Assembly: GCA_047967505.1 (NCBI GenBank)
Contig: CM106539.1
From: Dipteris shenzhenensis
Lineage: Eukaryota > Polypodiophyta > Polypodiopsida > Gleicheniales
Reading direction: 5' to 3' (one strand)
DNA: 64,000 nucleotides
Both the position numbers and the translations under genes were made by a program. Below the pieces are notes generated by a model. The model was not told the origin of the DNA and did no database searches. It was given only the letters and a program-made list of their open reading frames with translations. The stretch's first letter is position 1. The number at the start of each line of letters is the position of its first letter. Below, one piece after another: positions 10,618-21,479 of this stretch.

Positions 10618-11638
10618 GGGGACGAGCATTTTCTGAGCGAAATCTTCCGAGCGTCCGAGCGAAGGAAAAAAAAAGCTTCCAACTATGCATAAATATGGCA
10701 AAAATCGATCAAAAGAAAACATAGTTTCACTTAGAAATATGCAAAGTATTATAGCAATGCCTATTTTATACAAAAATCTTTAGGTGAATCTATAGGAATG
10801 GTGAGAGCATAATGGGATGGCTTTTGAAGAAACCCACATGTAGAGTAGACTTCTCTATGAAAATTCCCTAATGATCCTTCTTACAACTTTTACTTAATAG
10901 GGGGTGACATTGAAAACCCTCTCTCAACCTATCTTCATGAAAGAGTTTCTTCAAAGAAAACTCATTAAAGCAAGCCATCCAGGTAGTTTCGCCAGCGAAA
11001 CCCCTTTGAAGCAAGTCTCCCAAGGTAGTTTCGCTGGCGAAACTACCTTGGACAGCACTTTTAAAAGTGACATAACTTTCATATCCAATGTCCAAATATA
11101 GTCATTCAACCACTCAAATTGATCGGAACACCCCATTTGAGCACATCTATGAAGTTGTATTTTGGAAAATCTTTCATATATAGTATTAAATATTACATGT
11201 ATTTTATGAGAGTGATATATAAGCCCAAGTTAATACTTATTTATAGTAATTTAAATTTCTTTAAAAACATGTCCATAAATATGCTATAAAAACACTAAAA
11301 AGATATTGCCATATGATATAAATGTGTTAATAAGTAATTATATATGCATAGTATTATTACATTGAGAGTGATTATGAGGAATGTTTCTTAAAGGAATCAA
11401 CACTTTTTAAAGGTAATAACAGGGGTACAAAGGGATGTCTCTAAATAAGAAAATTATGTTGTGTAAAAATGCATGAGTGACTAGTCTGTATATTTTTATG
11501 ATAAAGGGATCTAGTTCTAGTGAAAATAAAAGTGTAAAAACCATGTTTCCTAAAGAAAAACATTTTTAAAAATCTTTTGAAAAACACGCTCGGATAAACC
11601 TGCTCATAGGTTTTTGCTCGTAAAATTGACGCATCCCT
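10618..11638. mobile_element. 1,021-bp non-autonomous DNA transposon with 8-bp target-site duplication
   Basis: CATCTTCA flanks the insert at 10,610-10,617 and 11,639-11,646. Removing the insert and one duplicate restores the copia RT codons V-K-M-T-T exactly. The ends form an imperfect terminal inverted repeat: GGGGACGAGCATTTT at the left, and AGGGATGCGTCAATTTT reading in from the right. Both subterminal zones carry repeated CGAGC/GCTCG motifs (10,622-10,662 and 11,588-11,620), as is common for transposase binding sites. There is no transposase frame. The 8-bp duplication suggests a hAT-like superfamily, but the ends do not match the usual hAT consensus cleanly. Confidence 0.8.
11020..11051. 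repeat. Perfect 32-bp palindrome inside the DNA transposon
   Basis: Arms of 15 bp (CCAAGGTAGTTTCGC and its complement) around a 2-bp TG centre. A related shorter palindrome, GTTTCGCCAGCGAAAC, lies 40 bp to the left (about 10,986-11,001). It could fold as a cruciform or hairpin. Confidence 0.9.
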
Positions 11639-11848
11639 CATCTTCACAACCGGAGAGAATATCTCATCAAGGTCCACACCCTTCTCTTGCTTGAATCCTT
11701 TAGCGACCAAACAGGCCTTGTACCTAGGCACATCATCACCGTGACCTTCATTTTGTAGACCCATTTACATGGCAATGCTTTCTTTCCATGTGGCAAAGAA
11801 ACCAAGTCCCAAGTCTTATTCTTCATAAGTGAACTCATCTCTAATTGC
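11639..11848 (-). pseudogene. Copia RT N-terminal part
   Basis: On minus it shows [29 protein letters not shown], then after a frameshift near 11,740 [20 protein letters not shown] and IFSPVVKM, all hallmark copia RT blocks. It is followed directly by the DNA transposon, on whose far side the sequence resumes with TTLRCMLGL. Confidence 0.9.
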
Positions 11849-12325
11849 ATAGCAAACGTTTTTGGAAACATAGCTGTTTGTAAACTCCACCGGAGTGCGA
11901 ATGATGAGCAACATAGAAGTTTTAGTACCTCCTGAGTCCACCGGAACTGACAGATCTACAAATGGTTCCTCCAGACTTGAGTTCCAATGAAATGATCCCA
12001 GTTTCAAGAATGAAGGTGTTTCCAAGCTCTTGAAGTGAAGTGGACACCAAAAGCAAGCAATAGTTTCCTCTACAAGTCAATACGGAGTCTGTGTCATCGA
12101 ACGGAACAGGGAAAAGCTCAAAAAATGACTTTTTCTTTGAAAACACTTAACAAGCTCTCAAAACCACTTCGCAAAACCAAAGTGACTTTTCTAAAGGTTC
12201 CTCCAAGGTCTCTACACACTTGGATGCAAGTAAAGTCACCCACAAAGCTTCCCACAGAGCTTCTCCTTCCTCCCATAGAGCTACTAAGCTTCAAGCATTC
12301 ATGCATGCTCAGCTAGATCACCCAG
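11849..12325 (-). mobile_element. Copia leader, second copy
   Basis: Collinear with 1,040-1,559 apart from a 49-bp gap. The junction with pol near 11,848 marks loss of gag through integrase. An open frame at 12,118-12,306 parallels the one at 1,352-1,540. Confidence 0.75.
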
Positions 12326-12337
12326 GCTCTGATACCA
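12326..12337 (-). other. Primer-binding site (initiator-Met tRNA)
   Basis: TGGTATCAGAGC on minus, 2 bp inside the LTR end (CTCTGA, a changed CTCTCA). Confidence 0.9.
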
Positions 12338-12339
12338 GT

Positions 12340-12507
12340 TCAGAGTGCTCTCAACCGAAGCAAGAACGAAAGAGGGAGAGAGAGAAATAGAGAGCCACAC
12401 AAGTTTTGGTGGGTGCAAAACCCTAATCTTCTATTTCATTCATTTATATATGTGTTTGAGTATTGTACATAACCGGGGTAAAGGCACAGTGACCTTTAAC
12501 CCCCATA
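12340..12507 (-). mobile_element. Copia 5' LTR (copy 2), about 168 bp
   Basis: Same length and sequence class as 1,574-1,741. The TATA-like TATATAAA is at 12,443-12,450 on minus. It abuts connector sequence GTGCAGATG at 12,508. Confidence 0.8.
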
Positions 12508-13639
12508 GTGCAGATGTTTGGAGGATGCTAGCACACAGTTGTTATCCATGTCCCCCAACTTGACTTGCAATATTTCATATTTTGGCACTTGTTGAACTCC
12601 CAAACATATTTTATAAATGGTAATAATACAAGATAAATAATAATAACCAGTAAGTGGTAGTAATCATTCCTTTTAATAAATATAACAAATAGGAGTGACT
12701 CGTGAAGAACAAACGGCATATACATATCTTATAGACATATACCGAGCATATAGGACCCTTACCATCATCCTTGGAGGCGATACGACTTCTCTATTGTGTC
12801 TCCAAAGAGTATAAGCATGCCGTCTACTACTACTCGTGGCTCTGTATCATTGCATAAATTGCCAGCAATTGACATCCTAGCTCTCGGCTCTCATAGGGCA
12901 TGCATCTCCCCCTCAATCATCATAAAGCTACTCGTCCGATGTAATCTCGACTGAACGTCTAGACGACTAGATCAACTTGTATGGCTTTATGTTAGGGACA
13001 TCGCGTTTCCGTCGTGCTAGGTCCACCACTCCTATGGAGTGTCTAGGGATTACCTTTGCTTCCTTGTATCCCACCCAGGTACTCAACGAATCATTACTCA
13101 GTTGGGCACTCCACAATTACCGTCCAACCCTCTGTGCTCTACCCATTGATATACAGAGTACTAGCATATCGTAAGGGAACATGAGAAGGTATGCATGGAG
13201 GAGCCCATTCTAGCTAGCATTCCCTGCCTCGCTCCATACGTTAGAGGTGCAATAAATGAGAGGGATGGATCCGTCAATGAAGTCTCTCCTTTGTAAATGA
13301 TGGGGGAGCTCACTGCCGTTTGGCTAGTGTATCTTTGCTTTTTCTCCAAGACTAAGCTATTGCTAGTGGTGCGGCTCAAAATAAGAACGTCTCATGTTCT
13401 TCTACTCTTTCAAATAAAACACATGATATTTAGATCGCGGGCCGCGTTCTATCTGGCTCTTGCAGTCAGTCTTGAGTATTTCCAGGTCATAACTCACCTG
13501 TGCTCCTTCCATTTTTGAACTTGTACACACTTCTCGGAGTCCTCTAGCTACTCCTTGAACTTGTTTAGTGCTCTCAGTTCCTTTTTTGTGTGTGCTCCCC
13601 TTCCTCTTCTCGTTCAGTCAGTCTTAGAATGGTGAGTAT

Positions 13640-14905
13640 TTTGCTACTCAGTGCTAGTCTTTTTTCCTATTCCAGTTTAGGTTCAGATACCTCTTTCCCT
13701 TTCCTCCATAGGCCATGCTGATGACTTCTGATATCACTTTCTTCAACCCATATTTCCCATATAAAGGGATACTTTCATAACATTTACCTATATCTGTAGT
13801 GAAGATCGATTGGATAATTTGTGGTAAATTCAATTTCACCTCGTATATGGAATTGACAATCCAAAATGCTCTCACTGTAATGTTAGCCTCCAATTCAATT
13901 TGCTCTTAGATCTCTAGATGAATTCATGATGGGATCCAAACATGCTTGTAATGCAAAAGTAATTAATGATGCCAATTCTGAGAATATACAAAGGTGTGCA
14001 TTAGTAATCCATCTGAAAGTGTTTTTGTGAGATTTGAACGTAGCCATTACCTATGGGAAAGTATAAGAATCTAGAGTAGTATTCAAGTTAAAGTTTTGAA
14101 TATCTTTGACCAGTCGGTCTAAGATTTCTGGGTTATCCACTCTCACGAAGTCCCTGTTGGATACCCTTAATACATCTTGGTCATAAATGAACTTACAAAT
14201 ATATGCTGGAGTCGACGAAGCTGACTTATCTGTAGAAGCAATAAGGAGGGATCTTGTTAGTCTCCTCACTTTTTTCATTACAGATGGCGTCTTTAAGGGA
14301 TCCCTACTTCCCACAATGTTTAGTTTCTTTCTCTCTGCTAGTTTTTCCAAATAGTTACTGCAAAATAATCCCAATTCCCTCTCCATTGTGTTCAATATTT
14401 CCAACAACTCTGGACTGAGTGTGATCACTTGGTTCCAGATCATATATAACACATTTAATGTCCCACCAATTCTCAATTATTTTCTAAGGATATGTCCTAA
14501 TCCCTTCTTCAAATATTCCTTTAATGTGTTCTCAATCACAATTTCATTATCAATGGTACACACATGTCCCCATTCTATGTTAATGACTTTTGTAAAAGTA
14601 CTGTTTTCACACTAACACATAATCTCTTACCGATCTATGAATAGTGTCCCAGGTTTACACAATAAAGATGCTAAAATCTCAGAGAACTGCCAAGCAATGT
14701 TAGTATCTTTTATGGAGTCAATCAAATTACCCATCTTCTGGTGATAGAGAACATCTATAGAAAGTTTTTTAATTGAGAACGTTTTAAGTAGAGGGTTATC
14801 AAATAATGCATGCATGAAGATGCTAGATTTCTTTTCTTTTCTCATCAAAATTCTCCTGTTGTGTGGCAACAGCACGATATTTCTCAACCAAACATCACAT
14901 ACCTG
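13640..14905 (-). pseudogene. RT-like protein, unit 3, degenerate
   Basis: Pieces 13,654-13,893 (motif A, TTDIGKCYESIP, Asp present), 14,051-14,476 (N-terminal helical part and STDK block) and 14,627-14,887 (FMHALFDNPLLKTF block) lie in different frames after small indels. The shared TAA and the 56-bp GTAAG...ATAG segment are present. No YxDD. Confidence 0.55.
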
Positions 14906-14939
14906 CCATCAATCAATGCTTGTCATCATAGAGCAGATG

Positions 14940-15368
14940 TCATACAGGAAGATTCTTGTTCTTTGTATTAGTGTATGACATGGCCTTACCCCCTCTCAAG
15001 ACCTTTGATGGCCGTACCTGGGAATCCCTATCCAAATGTACTGAACTCTCTGTCGGGGGTCACCATTCAATCATCTTACGGGAATAGTGGTCTCTAGGTG
15101 AGTAGTATGATGTGCATCCCCATCCCCTAGTATATCCGATGCATCCCGTTGATCTCCCTCTAGCTCGAGATCCATATGCTCTAGCGGGTAGTGTCTGCGG
15201 GGATCGTAGCATGAGTTCCCCATATGACATTACTCTTGGTGATGGTTGGGGTAATAAAGGAGCAAGGGGGTTCTTCTCCAGATTCTTCATAGCTAATAAA
15301 ACTAGCTCCCTTATGTAGTGAAATGTGAGAGAAGCCTTGCGGAATATAACCATACCACTAGCCTTCAT
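14940..15368 (-). pseudogene. Module D, unit 3
   Basis: The 102-codon MKASGMVIF frame at 15,060-15,368 is open, as is the opposite strand at 15,112-15,318. The 48-bp segment is single. Confidence 0.35.
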
Positions 15369-15399
15369 ATTTCAAGAAATAAAGACAATTAGTAACTTC

Positions 15400-15690
15400 A
15401 TTTTCTTGTGTTAAGTGTGCTAAAATGCATCAATAAATGGCAATACATCATACATGTGTTCATGAATAAAAGGAAGGAGTTGAAGGCAGCTTTCAGTAGC
15501 CTGTTTGGAAAGAATGGCGGCAAGTTGTGCAGCATATACAAAACCCCATGGTCGTACCGTAAGCTTGCGTCCCACATTAAAAGGCTAACTTGCCTTTTTT
15601 GTGGATGGATGCGCATGAGTTGGCACTCTTCTTAACCAAATTTGCTGATGACGATTTTGGAAGATAATACTGGCACACTATATACTACCG
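15400..15690 (+). pseudogene. Module C, unit 3, antisense to RT
   Basis: KCINKWQYIIHVFMNKRKEL and the LFGKN block are open in 15,408-15,635. The downstream LTCLFCGWMRM part follows in the same frame. Unknown family. Confidence 0.35.
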
Positions 15691-16134
15691 GCGGAATGGA
15701 TAGATGTATATAATCATCCATCCTATGACATTAGTTGATTTTTTGTTTACAACTTTTGGCTAATACTAAGAATTTCGGGAGGAGATTGTCCTTTTTATGG
15801 GTATACATACCATAAACATGGGATTTTGAGACAACTCAGTGATCTCTTGCTACTGCTGTGATTATGCAAGTTTTTGGGCAAAACAGTTATTTTTATCGTA
15901 CCAACTTCCATCAGAACTAATTGTATGGGATTTTTGGAAAAAAGGACTGCTAATGAATGAATTGGGACACCTTGTAGTCCCCTTCCAATTTATATTCAGT
16001 TGCTACTGTTATGGAATCTTTCCTTCCAGGAAGGCCAATGTAACGATTTATAATATTCTATGATCCAGTTGTGTGGGGAACAATAGGACTTGGGATTGAA
16101 GGGACTTTGGAGAATTACATGGGAAAGGGGTTTA

Positions 16135-16732
16135 ATCAAATAAACTACTGGTTATGCTACTGTCCATCAATGATTGGTGCAAAATTTTAGTGATTGGAAA
16201 GGGCAATACAGATAAAATTTTGGAGGTGATCAATCGGCTATCTTTGTCTTTCGACCAATTAATGGAGGAAGATAATATTGTTTTGGTGGAATTTGCAGAG
16301 AAGTCTCCTGAAACAATGAGGGACCTCTTCATGTATTCCAATCTCCCTCCCCCAGCAGGACCTTTGTCCCTGGATAGTTTGGGCCTAAAATGCTTTCCTT
16401 TACCAAAAGGGTCCTCTTCCAACACAACACAGCATAGTTTCTATGATCTTGAGGGTCTATCAGAGGATGTACAAGAGACAATATTCTCAGATCAACTCAT
16501 GCCTACTGCAATCACTTCAAAAAAGAGTTCTATGCATACATATACTAACCTTGATTTCCCTCCACAGGTATTGGAAGCTGAATTATTGGCATATGATAAA
16601 ACAAAGTTTGGGAACTTCATGATATGAATTTTTTAGCACCCTTTGCACCAGATATGTGGATTTTTCTGGCGATCTTGTTGAATCATCTAAAGCATTGAAA
16701 ATGGAAGCAAAAACCCAAGCGTAGAGTGGAAA
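16135..16732 (+). pseudogene. Module A, unit 3, N-terminally truncated
   Basis: Open 16,154-16,627, from LLSINDWCKILVIG to the terminal DKTKFGNFMI. The next bases carry the other-frame continuation DMN.LAPFAPDMWIFL..LVES seen in all copies, then break at the unit 3/unit 4 junction. The first 60 or so residues are deleted. Confidence 0.4.
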
Positions 16733-17910
16733 AGAAATCTAGCATCTTCATGCATGCATTATTTGATAACCCTCTACTTGAAACATTCTCAATTGAAAAA
16801 CTTTCTTTAGACGTTCTCTATCACCAAAAGATGGATAATGTGATTGACTCCATAAAAGATACTAATATTGCTTGGTAGTTCTCCGAGAATTTAGCATCTT
16901 TATTGTGTAAACCTTGGACAGCAGTATTCATAGATGGGTAAGAGATTATGTGTCAGTGTGAAAACAGTACTTTTACAAAATTCATTAACATAGAATGGGG
17001 ACATGTGTGTACCATTGATAATGAAATTGTGATTGAGAACACATTAAAGGAATATTTGAAGAAGGGATTAGGACATATCCTTAGAAAACAATTGAGCATT
17101 GGTGGGACACTAAATGTGTTATATATGATATGGAACCAAGTGATCACACTTAGTCTCAAGTTGTTCAAAATATTGAACCCAATGGAGAGGGAATTCAGAT
17201 TAATTTGCAGTAACTATTTGGAAAAACTAGCGGAGAGAAAGAAACTAAACATTGTGAGAAGTAGGGATCCCTTAAAGAGGCCGTCTGTAATGAAGGAAGT
17301 GAGGAGACTAACAAGATCCCTCCTTATTGCTTCTACAGATAAGTCAGCTTCGTCGACTCTAGCATATACGTAAGAAGTTCTTTTACGACCAAGCAGTATT
17401 AAGGGTATCCAGCAAGGACTTCGTGAGAGTGGATAACCCAGACATCTACTGGTCAAAGATATTCAAAACTTCAACTTGAATATTACTCTCGATTCTCATA
17501 CTTTCCGATATCTAATGGCTACTTTCAAAGCTCACAAAAACACTTTTAGATGGATTACCAATGCACACCTTTGTATATTCTCGGAATTGGCATCATTAAT
17601 TACTTTTGCATTACAAGCATGTTTGGATCCCATCATGAATTCATCTAGGGATCTCCAAGAGCAAATTGAATTGGAGGCTATCATTACAGTGAGTGCATTT
17701 TGGATTGTCAGTTCCATATACGAGGTGAAATTCAATTTAGCACAAAGTATCCAATCGGTCTTCACTGCAGATATAGGTAAATGTTATGAAAATATCCCTT
17801 TGGATGGGAAATATGGGTTGAAGAAAAAGATATCAAAAATCATCAGCATGGCCTATGGAGGAAAGTGAAAGAGGTATCTGAACCTAAACTGGAATAGGAA
17901 AAAAGACTAG
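16733..17910 (+). pseudogene. RT-like protein, unit 4, degenerate
   Basis: CAG to TAG at 16,876-16,878 (W-stop-FSEN), the shared TAA near 16,940, then open 16,948-17,373. A deletion at 17,370 and another at 17,448 break the frame; it reopens 17,476-17,868 through motif 2 (K.HK..FRWI) and motif A (TADIGKCYENIP, Asp present). Ends near KKD. No YxDD. Confidence 0.55.
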
Positions 17911-19330
17911 CACTGAGTAGCAAAATACTCACCATTCTAAGACTGACTGAACGAGAAGAGGAAGGGTAGCACACACAAAAAAGGAACTGAGAGCACTGAA
18001 CAAGTTTAGGGAGTTGCTAGAGGACTCCGAGAAGTGTGTACAAGTTCAAAAATGGAAGGAGCACAAGTGAGTTATGACCTAGAAATACTCGAGACCTGAC
18101 CGCAAGAGCTAGCCCGTGATCTAAATATCGTGTGTTTTATTTGAAAGAGCAGAAGAACAGGAGACGTTCTTATCTTGAGCCGCACCACTAGCAATAGCTT
18201 AGTCTTGGAAGGAAAGCGAAGATACACTACCCAAATGGCAATGAGCTCCCCCATCGTTTACGAAGGAGAGACTTTGTTGACGGATCCATCCCTTTCATTT
18301 TATTGCACCTCTAACGTATGGAGGGAGTCAGGGAATGCTAGCTAGAACAGGCTCCTCCATGGATACCTTCTCATGTTTCCTTACGATACGCTAGTACTCT
18401 GTATATGAATGGGTGGAGCACAAAGGGTTGGACGGTCATTTTGGAGTGCCCAATTGAGTAACAATTGGTTGAGTACCTCGATGGGATACAAGGAAGCAAA
18501 GGTAATCCCTAGACACTCCATAGGAGTGGCGGACCTAGCATGACGAAAACGCAATGTCCCTAACGTAAAGCCATACAAGTTGATCTAGTCGTCTGGATGT
18601 TCAGTCGAGATTACGTTAGACGAGCAACTCTATAATGGTTGAGGGCGAGATGCATGCCCTATGAGAGCCGAGAGCTAGGATGTCAATTGTTGGCAATTTA
18701 TGCAACGACACAGAGCCTCGAGTAGTAACAAACGGCATGGTTATACTCTTTGGAGACATGATAGAGAAGTCGTATGGCCTCCAAGGATGGTAAGGGTCCT
18801 ATACGCTCGGTATAAGTCTATAAGATATGTATATGCCATTCGTTCTTCACGAGTCACTCCTATTTGTTATATTTATTAAAAGGAATGATTCCTGCCACTT
18901 ACTGGTTGTTATTTTTTATCTTGTATTATTACCATTTACAGAATATGTTTGGGAGTTCAACAAGTGCCAAAATATGAAATATTGCAACTCAAGTTGGGGG
19001 ACATGGATAACAACGGTGTGCTAGCATCCTCCAAACATCTGCACTTGATATAAGGTCTCCCAACATTGAAGATATCATTTAGGTACTTAGGAGCCCTCCT
19101 TTCTGTTTTTGAAATCTGGCTCTTACACCTCCCAAAAACACCCACGAGGGAAGGGCATCTGCTTGTAGCAAATGCTGACATCGGGCATAAGTTTGAACGA
19201 GGGTGGCTATGTGTGATGCTAATATTGAAGCTCTATGCTTGGCTTTTTGCTTCCATTTTCAATGCTTTAGATGCTTCAACAAGATCGGCCAAAAAATTCC
19301 ACATATCTGGTGCAAAGGGTGCTAATAAAG
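16733..19330 (+). repeat. Array unit 4 (RT on plus), 5'-truncated
   Basis: RT-like 16,733-17,910 and connector 17,911-19,330; A-D are absent on its left because of the head-to-head junction. The connector carries the KKELRALNK.RELLEDSEK charged stretch, then about 1.2 kb without a credible gene. Confidence 0.75.
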
Positions 19331-19985
19331 TCATATCATGCAAATCCCAAACTTTGTTTTATCATATGCCAACAATTCAGCTTCCAATACCCGTGGAGGG
19401 AAATAAGGGTTAGTATATTTATGCGTAGAGCTCTTTTTTGGAGTGATTGTAGTAGGCATGAGTTGATCTGAGAATATTGTCTCTTGTACATCCTCTGATA
19501 GACCCTCAAGATCACAGAAACTATGTTGTGTTGTGTTGGAAGAGGACCCTTTTGGTAAAGGAAAGCATTTCAGGCCCAAACTATCCAAGGACAAAGGTCC
19601 TGCTGGGGGAGGGAGATTGGAATACTTGAAGAGGTCCCTCATTGTTTCAGGAGACTTCTCTGCAAATTCCACCAAAGCAATATTATCTTCCTCCATTAAT
19701 TGGTCCAAAGACAAAGATAGCCAATTGATCACCTCCAAAATATTATCTGTATTGCCCTTTCTAATCACTAAAATTCTTCACCAATCATTGATGGACAGTA
19801 GCATAACCAGTAGTTTATTTGAGTCAGGGTGCTCTTTGATTTCCTGTATATCTATGGCAATGATTCTGTCATGGACTCTATTATTCAGCATAGTCATAAT
19901 GGCCTGGCATCCAAGTGATGGGGCCGGTAGCAAACCCACATACATAAGAGCCATCAAATCCTTGTGCCACAAAGAGGCCTGCTAG
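19331..19985 (-). pseudogene. Module A, unit 5
   Basis: Split frames: 19,778-19,972 (WHKDLMALMY to LLSINDW) and 19,331-19,768 (MIRKGNTDNILEVIN to the end), separated by a TGA in place of the usual Trp-Cys/Tyr codons. Ends DKTKFGICMI. Confidence 0.4.
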
Positions 19986-20620
19986 TCAAAGCCAAGTCCA
20001 ACCATTAGTCATGAGATTTTTCTTACCTCACAATGGTTAGGCTAGTGTGTGTTTCAACCTACATTTCTACTACTCTTTATCATATCTCAATCTAACATCC
20101 TTGATATACTTTAAAGTCTTTGAATCAATCATTTCATTAGTTCATTAAACAACTTCAAATCTACTGTTTGTAATTGCAAGAATTACACCCCTTTCCCATG
20201 AAATTCTCCAAAGTCCCTTAAATCCCAAGTCCTATTGTTCCCCACACAACTGGATCATAGAATATTATAAATTGTTACATTGGCCTTCCTGGAAGTAAAG
20301 ATTTCGTAATATTAGCAACTGAATATAAATTGGAAGGGGACTACAAGGTGTCCCAATTAATTCATTAGCAGTCCTTCTTTTTTCCAAAAATCCCATACAA
20401 TCATTTCTGATGGTAGATGGTAAGATAAAAATTATTGTTGTGCCCAAAAACTTGCATAATCAGAGCAGTAGCTAGAGATCAGTGAGTTGTCTCAAAATCC
20501 CATGTTTATGGTATGTATACCCATAAAAAGGACAATCTACTCCCTAAATTCTCAGTATTAGCCAAAAGTTGTAAACAAAAAATCAACTAATATCATAGGA
20601 TGGATGATTATGTGCATCTA

Positions 20621-20935
20621 TCCATTCCGTCGGTAGTATATAGTGTGCCAGTATCATCTTCACAAACCTTCATCAGCAAATTTGGTTGAGAAGTGTGCCA
20701 ACTCATGCGCATCCATCCACAAAAAAGGCAAGTTAGAACAAGGACCTTTCAATGTGGGACTGCAAGCTTATGGTACGACCATGGGATTTTGTATATGCTG
20801 CACAATTTGCTGGCATTCTTTCCAAACAGGCTAGTGAAAGCTGCCTTCAACTCCTTCCTTTTATTCATGAAGGCATGTATGATGTATTGTCATTTTTTGA
20901 TGCATTTTAGCACAATTAACACAAGAAAATGAAGT
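20621..20935 (-). pseudogene. Module C, unit 5, antisense to RT
   Basis: Degenerate; on the plus strand 20,643-20,932 is also open, so strand assignment rests on the better-kept copies (37,692-38,009). Confidence 0.3.
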
Positions 20936-20961
20936 TACTAATTGTCTTGATTTCTTGAAAT

Positions 20962-21440
20962 ATGAAGGCTAGTGGTATGGTTATATTCCGCAAGGCTTCT
21001 CTCACATTTCACTACATAAGGGAGCTAGTTTTATTAACTGTGAAGAATTTGGAGAAGAACACCCTTGCTCCTTTATTACCCCAACCATCACCAGGAGTAA
21101 TGTCATATGGGGAACTCATGTCCCGACGGACACTACCTGCTAGAACATATGCATCTTGAGCTAGAGGGAGATCAGCGGGATGCATCGGATATATATACCA
21201 GGGGACAGGGATGCACATCATACTACTCACATAAAGACCACTATTCCCGTAAGATGATTGAATGGCGACCCCCGGTGGAGAGTTCAGTACATTTGGATAG
21301 CTCGGATTCCCAGGTACGGCCATCAAAGGTCTTGAGAGGGGGTAATAGCTCGGATTCCCAGGTACGGCCATCAAAGGTCTTGAGAGGGGTTAAGACCATG
21401 TCATACACTGATACAAAGAACAAGAATCTTCCTTTGTGAC
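20962..21440 (+). pseudogene. Module D, unit 5, with 48-bp duplication
   Basis: MKASGMVIF frame open 20,962-21,159, then a shift, then the SDSQVRPSKVLRG block twice in tandem (21,297-21,390, period 48 bp, in frame). The opposite strand is also open over 21,012-21,374. Confidence 0.35.
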
Positions 21441-21479
21441 ATCTACTCTATGATGACAATGATTGATTGATGGCAGGTA

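Larger units (their letters stand above)
9073..12507 (-). mobile_element. Ty1/copia retrotransposon remnant, internally deleted, minus orientation
   Basis: Right to left: 5' LTR 12,340-12,507, primer-binding site 12,326-12,337, leader 11,850-12,325. A junction near 11,848 deletes gag, protease and integrase. The RT N-terminal part 11,639-11,848 is then interrupted by a DNA transposon at 10,618-11,638. RT/RNase H follows at about 9,400-10,617, then a polypurine tract at 9,296-9,306, a truncated 3' LTR 9,187-9,295 and a stray RNase H piece 9,073-9,170. The element sits in the array connector next to GTGCAGATG. It is incapable of autonomous movement. Confidence 0.85.
12508..16732 (-). repeat. 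Array unit 3 (RT on minus)
   Basis: Full connector G 12,508-13,640, RT-like 13,640-14,905, D 14,940-15,368, C 15,400-15,690, shortened AT spacer 15,691-16,134, module A 16,135-16,732. A deletion at 16,134/16,135 joins the spacer to the middle of module A. At 16,732/16,733 the unit meets unit 4 head to head. The connector contains no credible gene. Confidence 0.8.

Noticed and set aside
13161-13379. Connector frames CFISQSRRTRDVLILSRTT and MYGFTLGTSRFRRAR on opposite strands
   Set aside because: Short, recurrent only because the repeat recurs, and no recognisable domain.
18827-19024. Recurrent 65-codon hydrophobic frame (YMPFVLHESLLFVIFIKRND) in the connectors
   Set aside because: It lies in AT-rich connector, has no conserved start context, is opposed by equally open frames, and varies without codon-position bias that I can see. 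Treated as a chance frame.
18957-19181. Connector frame SAFATGRCPSPVGVFGRCKS...YLNDIFNVGRPY on the strand of module A
   Set aside because: It is in the same frame as the LADLVESSKALKMEAK continuation but separated by a conserved TAG. It may be an old exon; evidence is too weak to call a gene.
19066-19413. Possible LINE-like FRYLGVLLS motif in a connector frame
   Set aside because: The match to the LINE RT-downstream FRYLGVP block is a few residues only, with no LINE RT motifs nearby.
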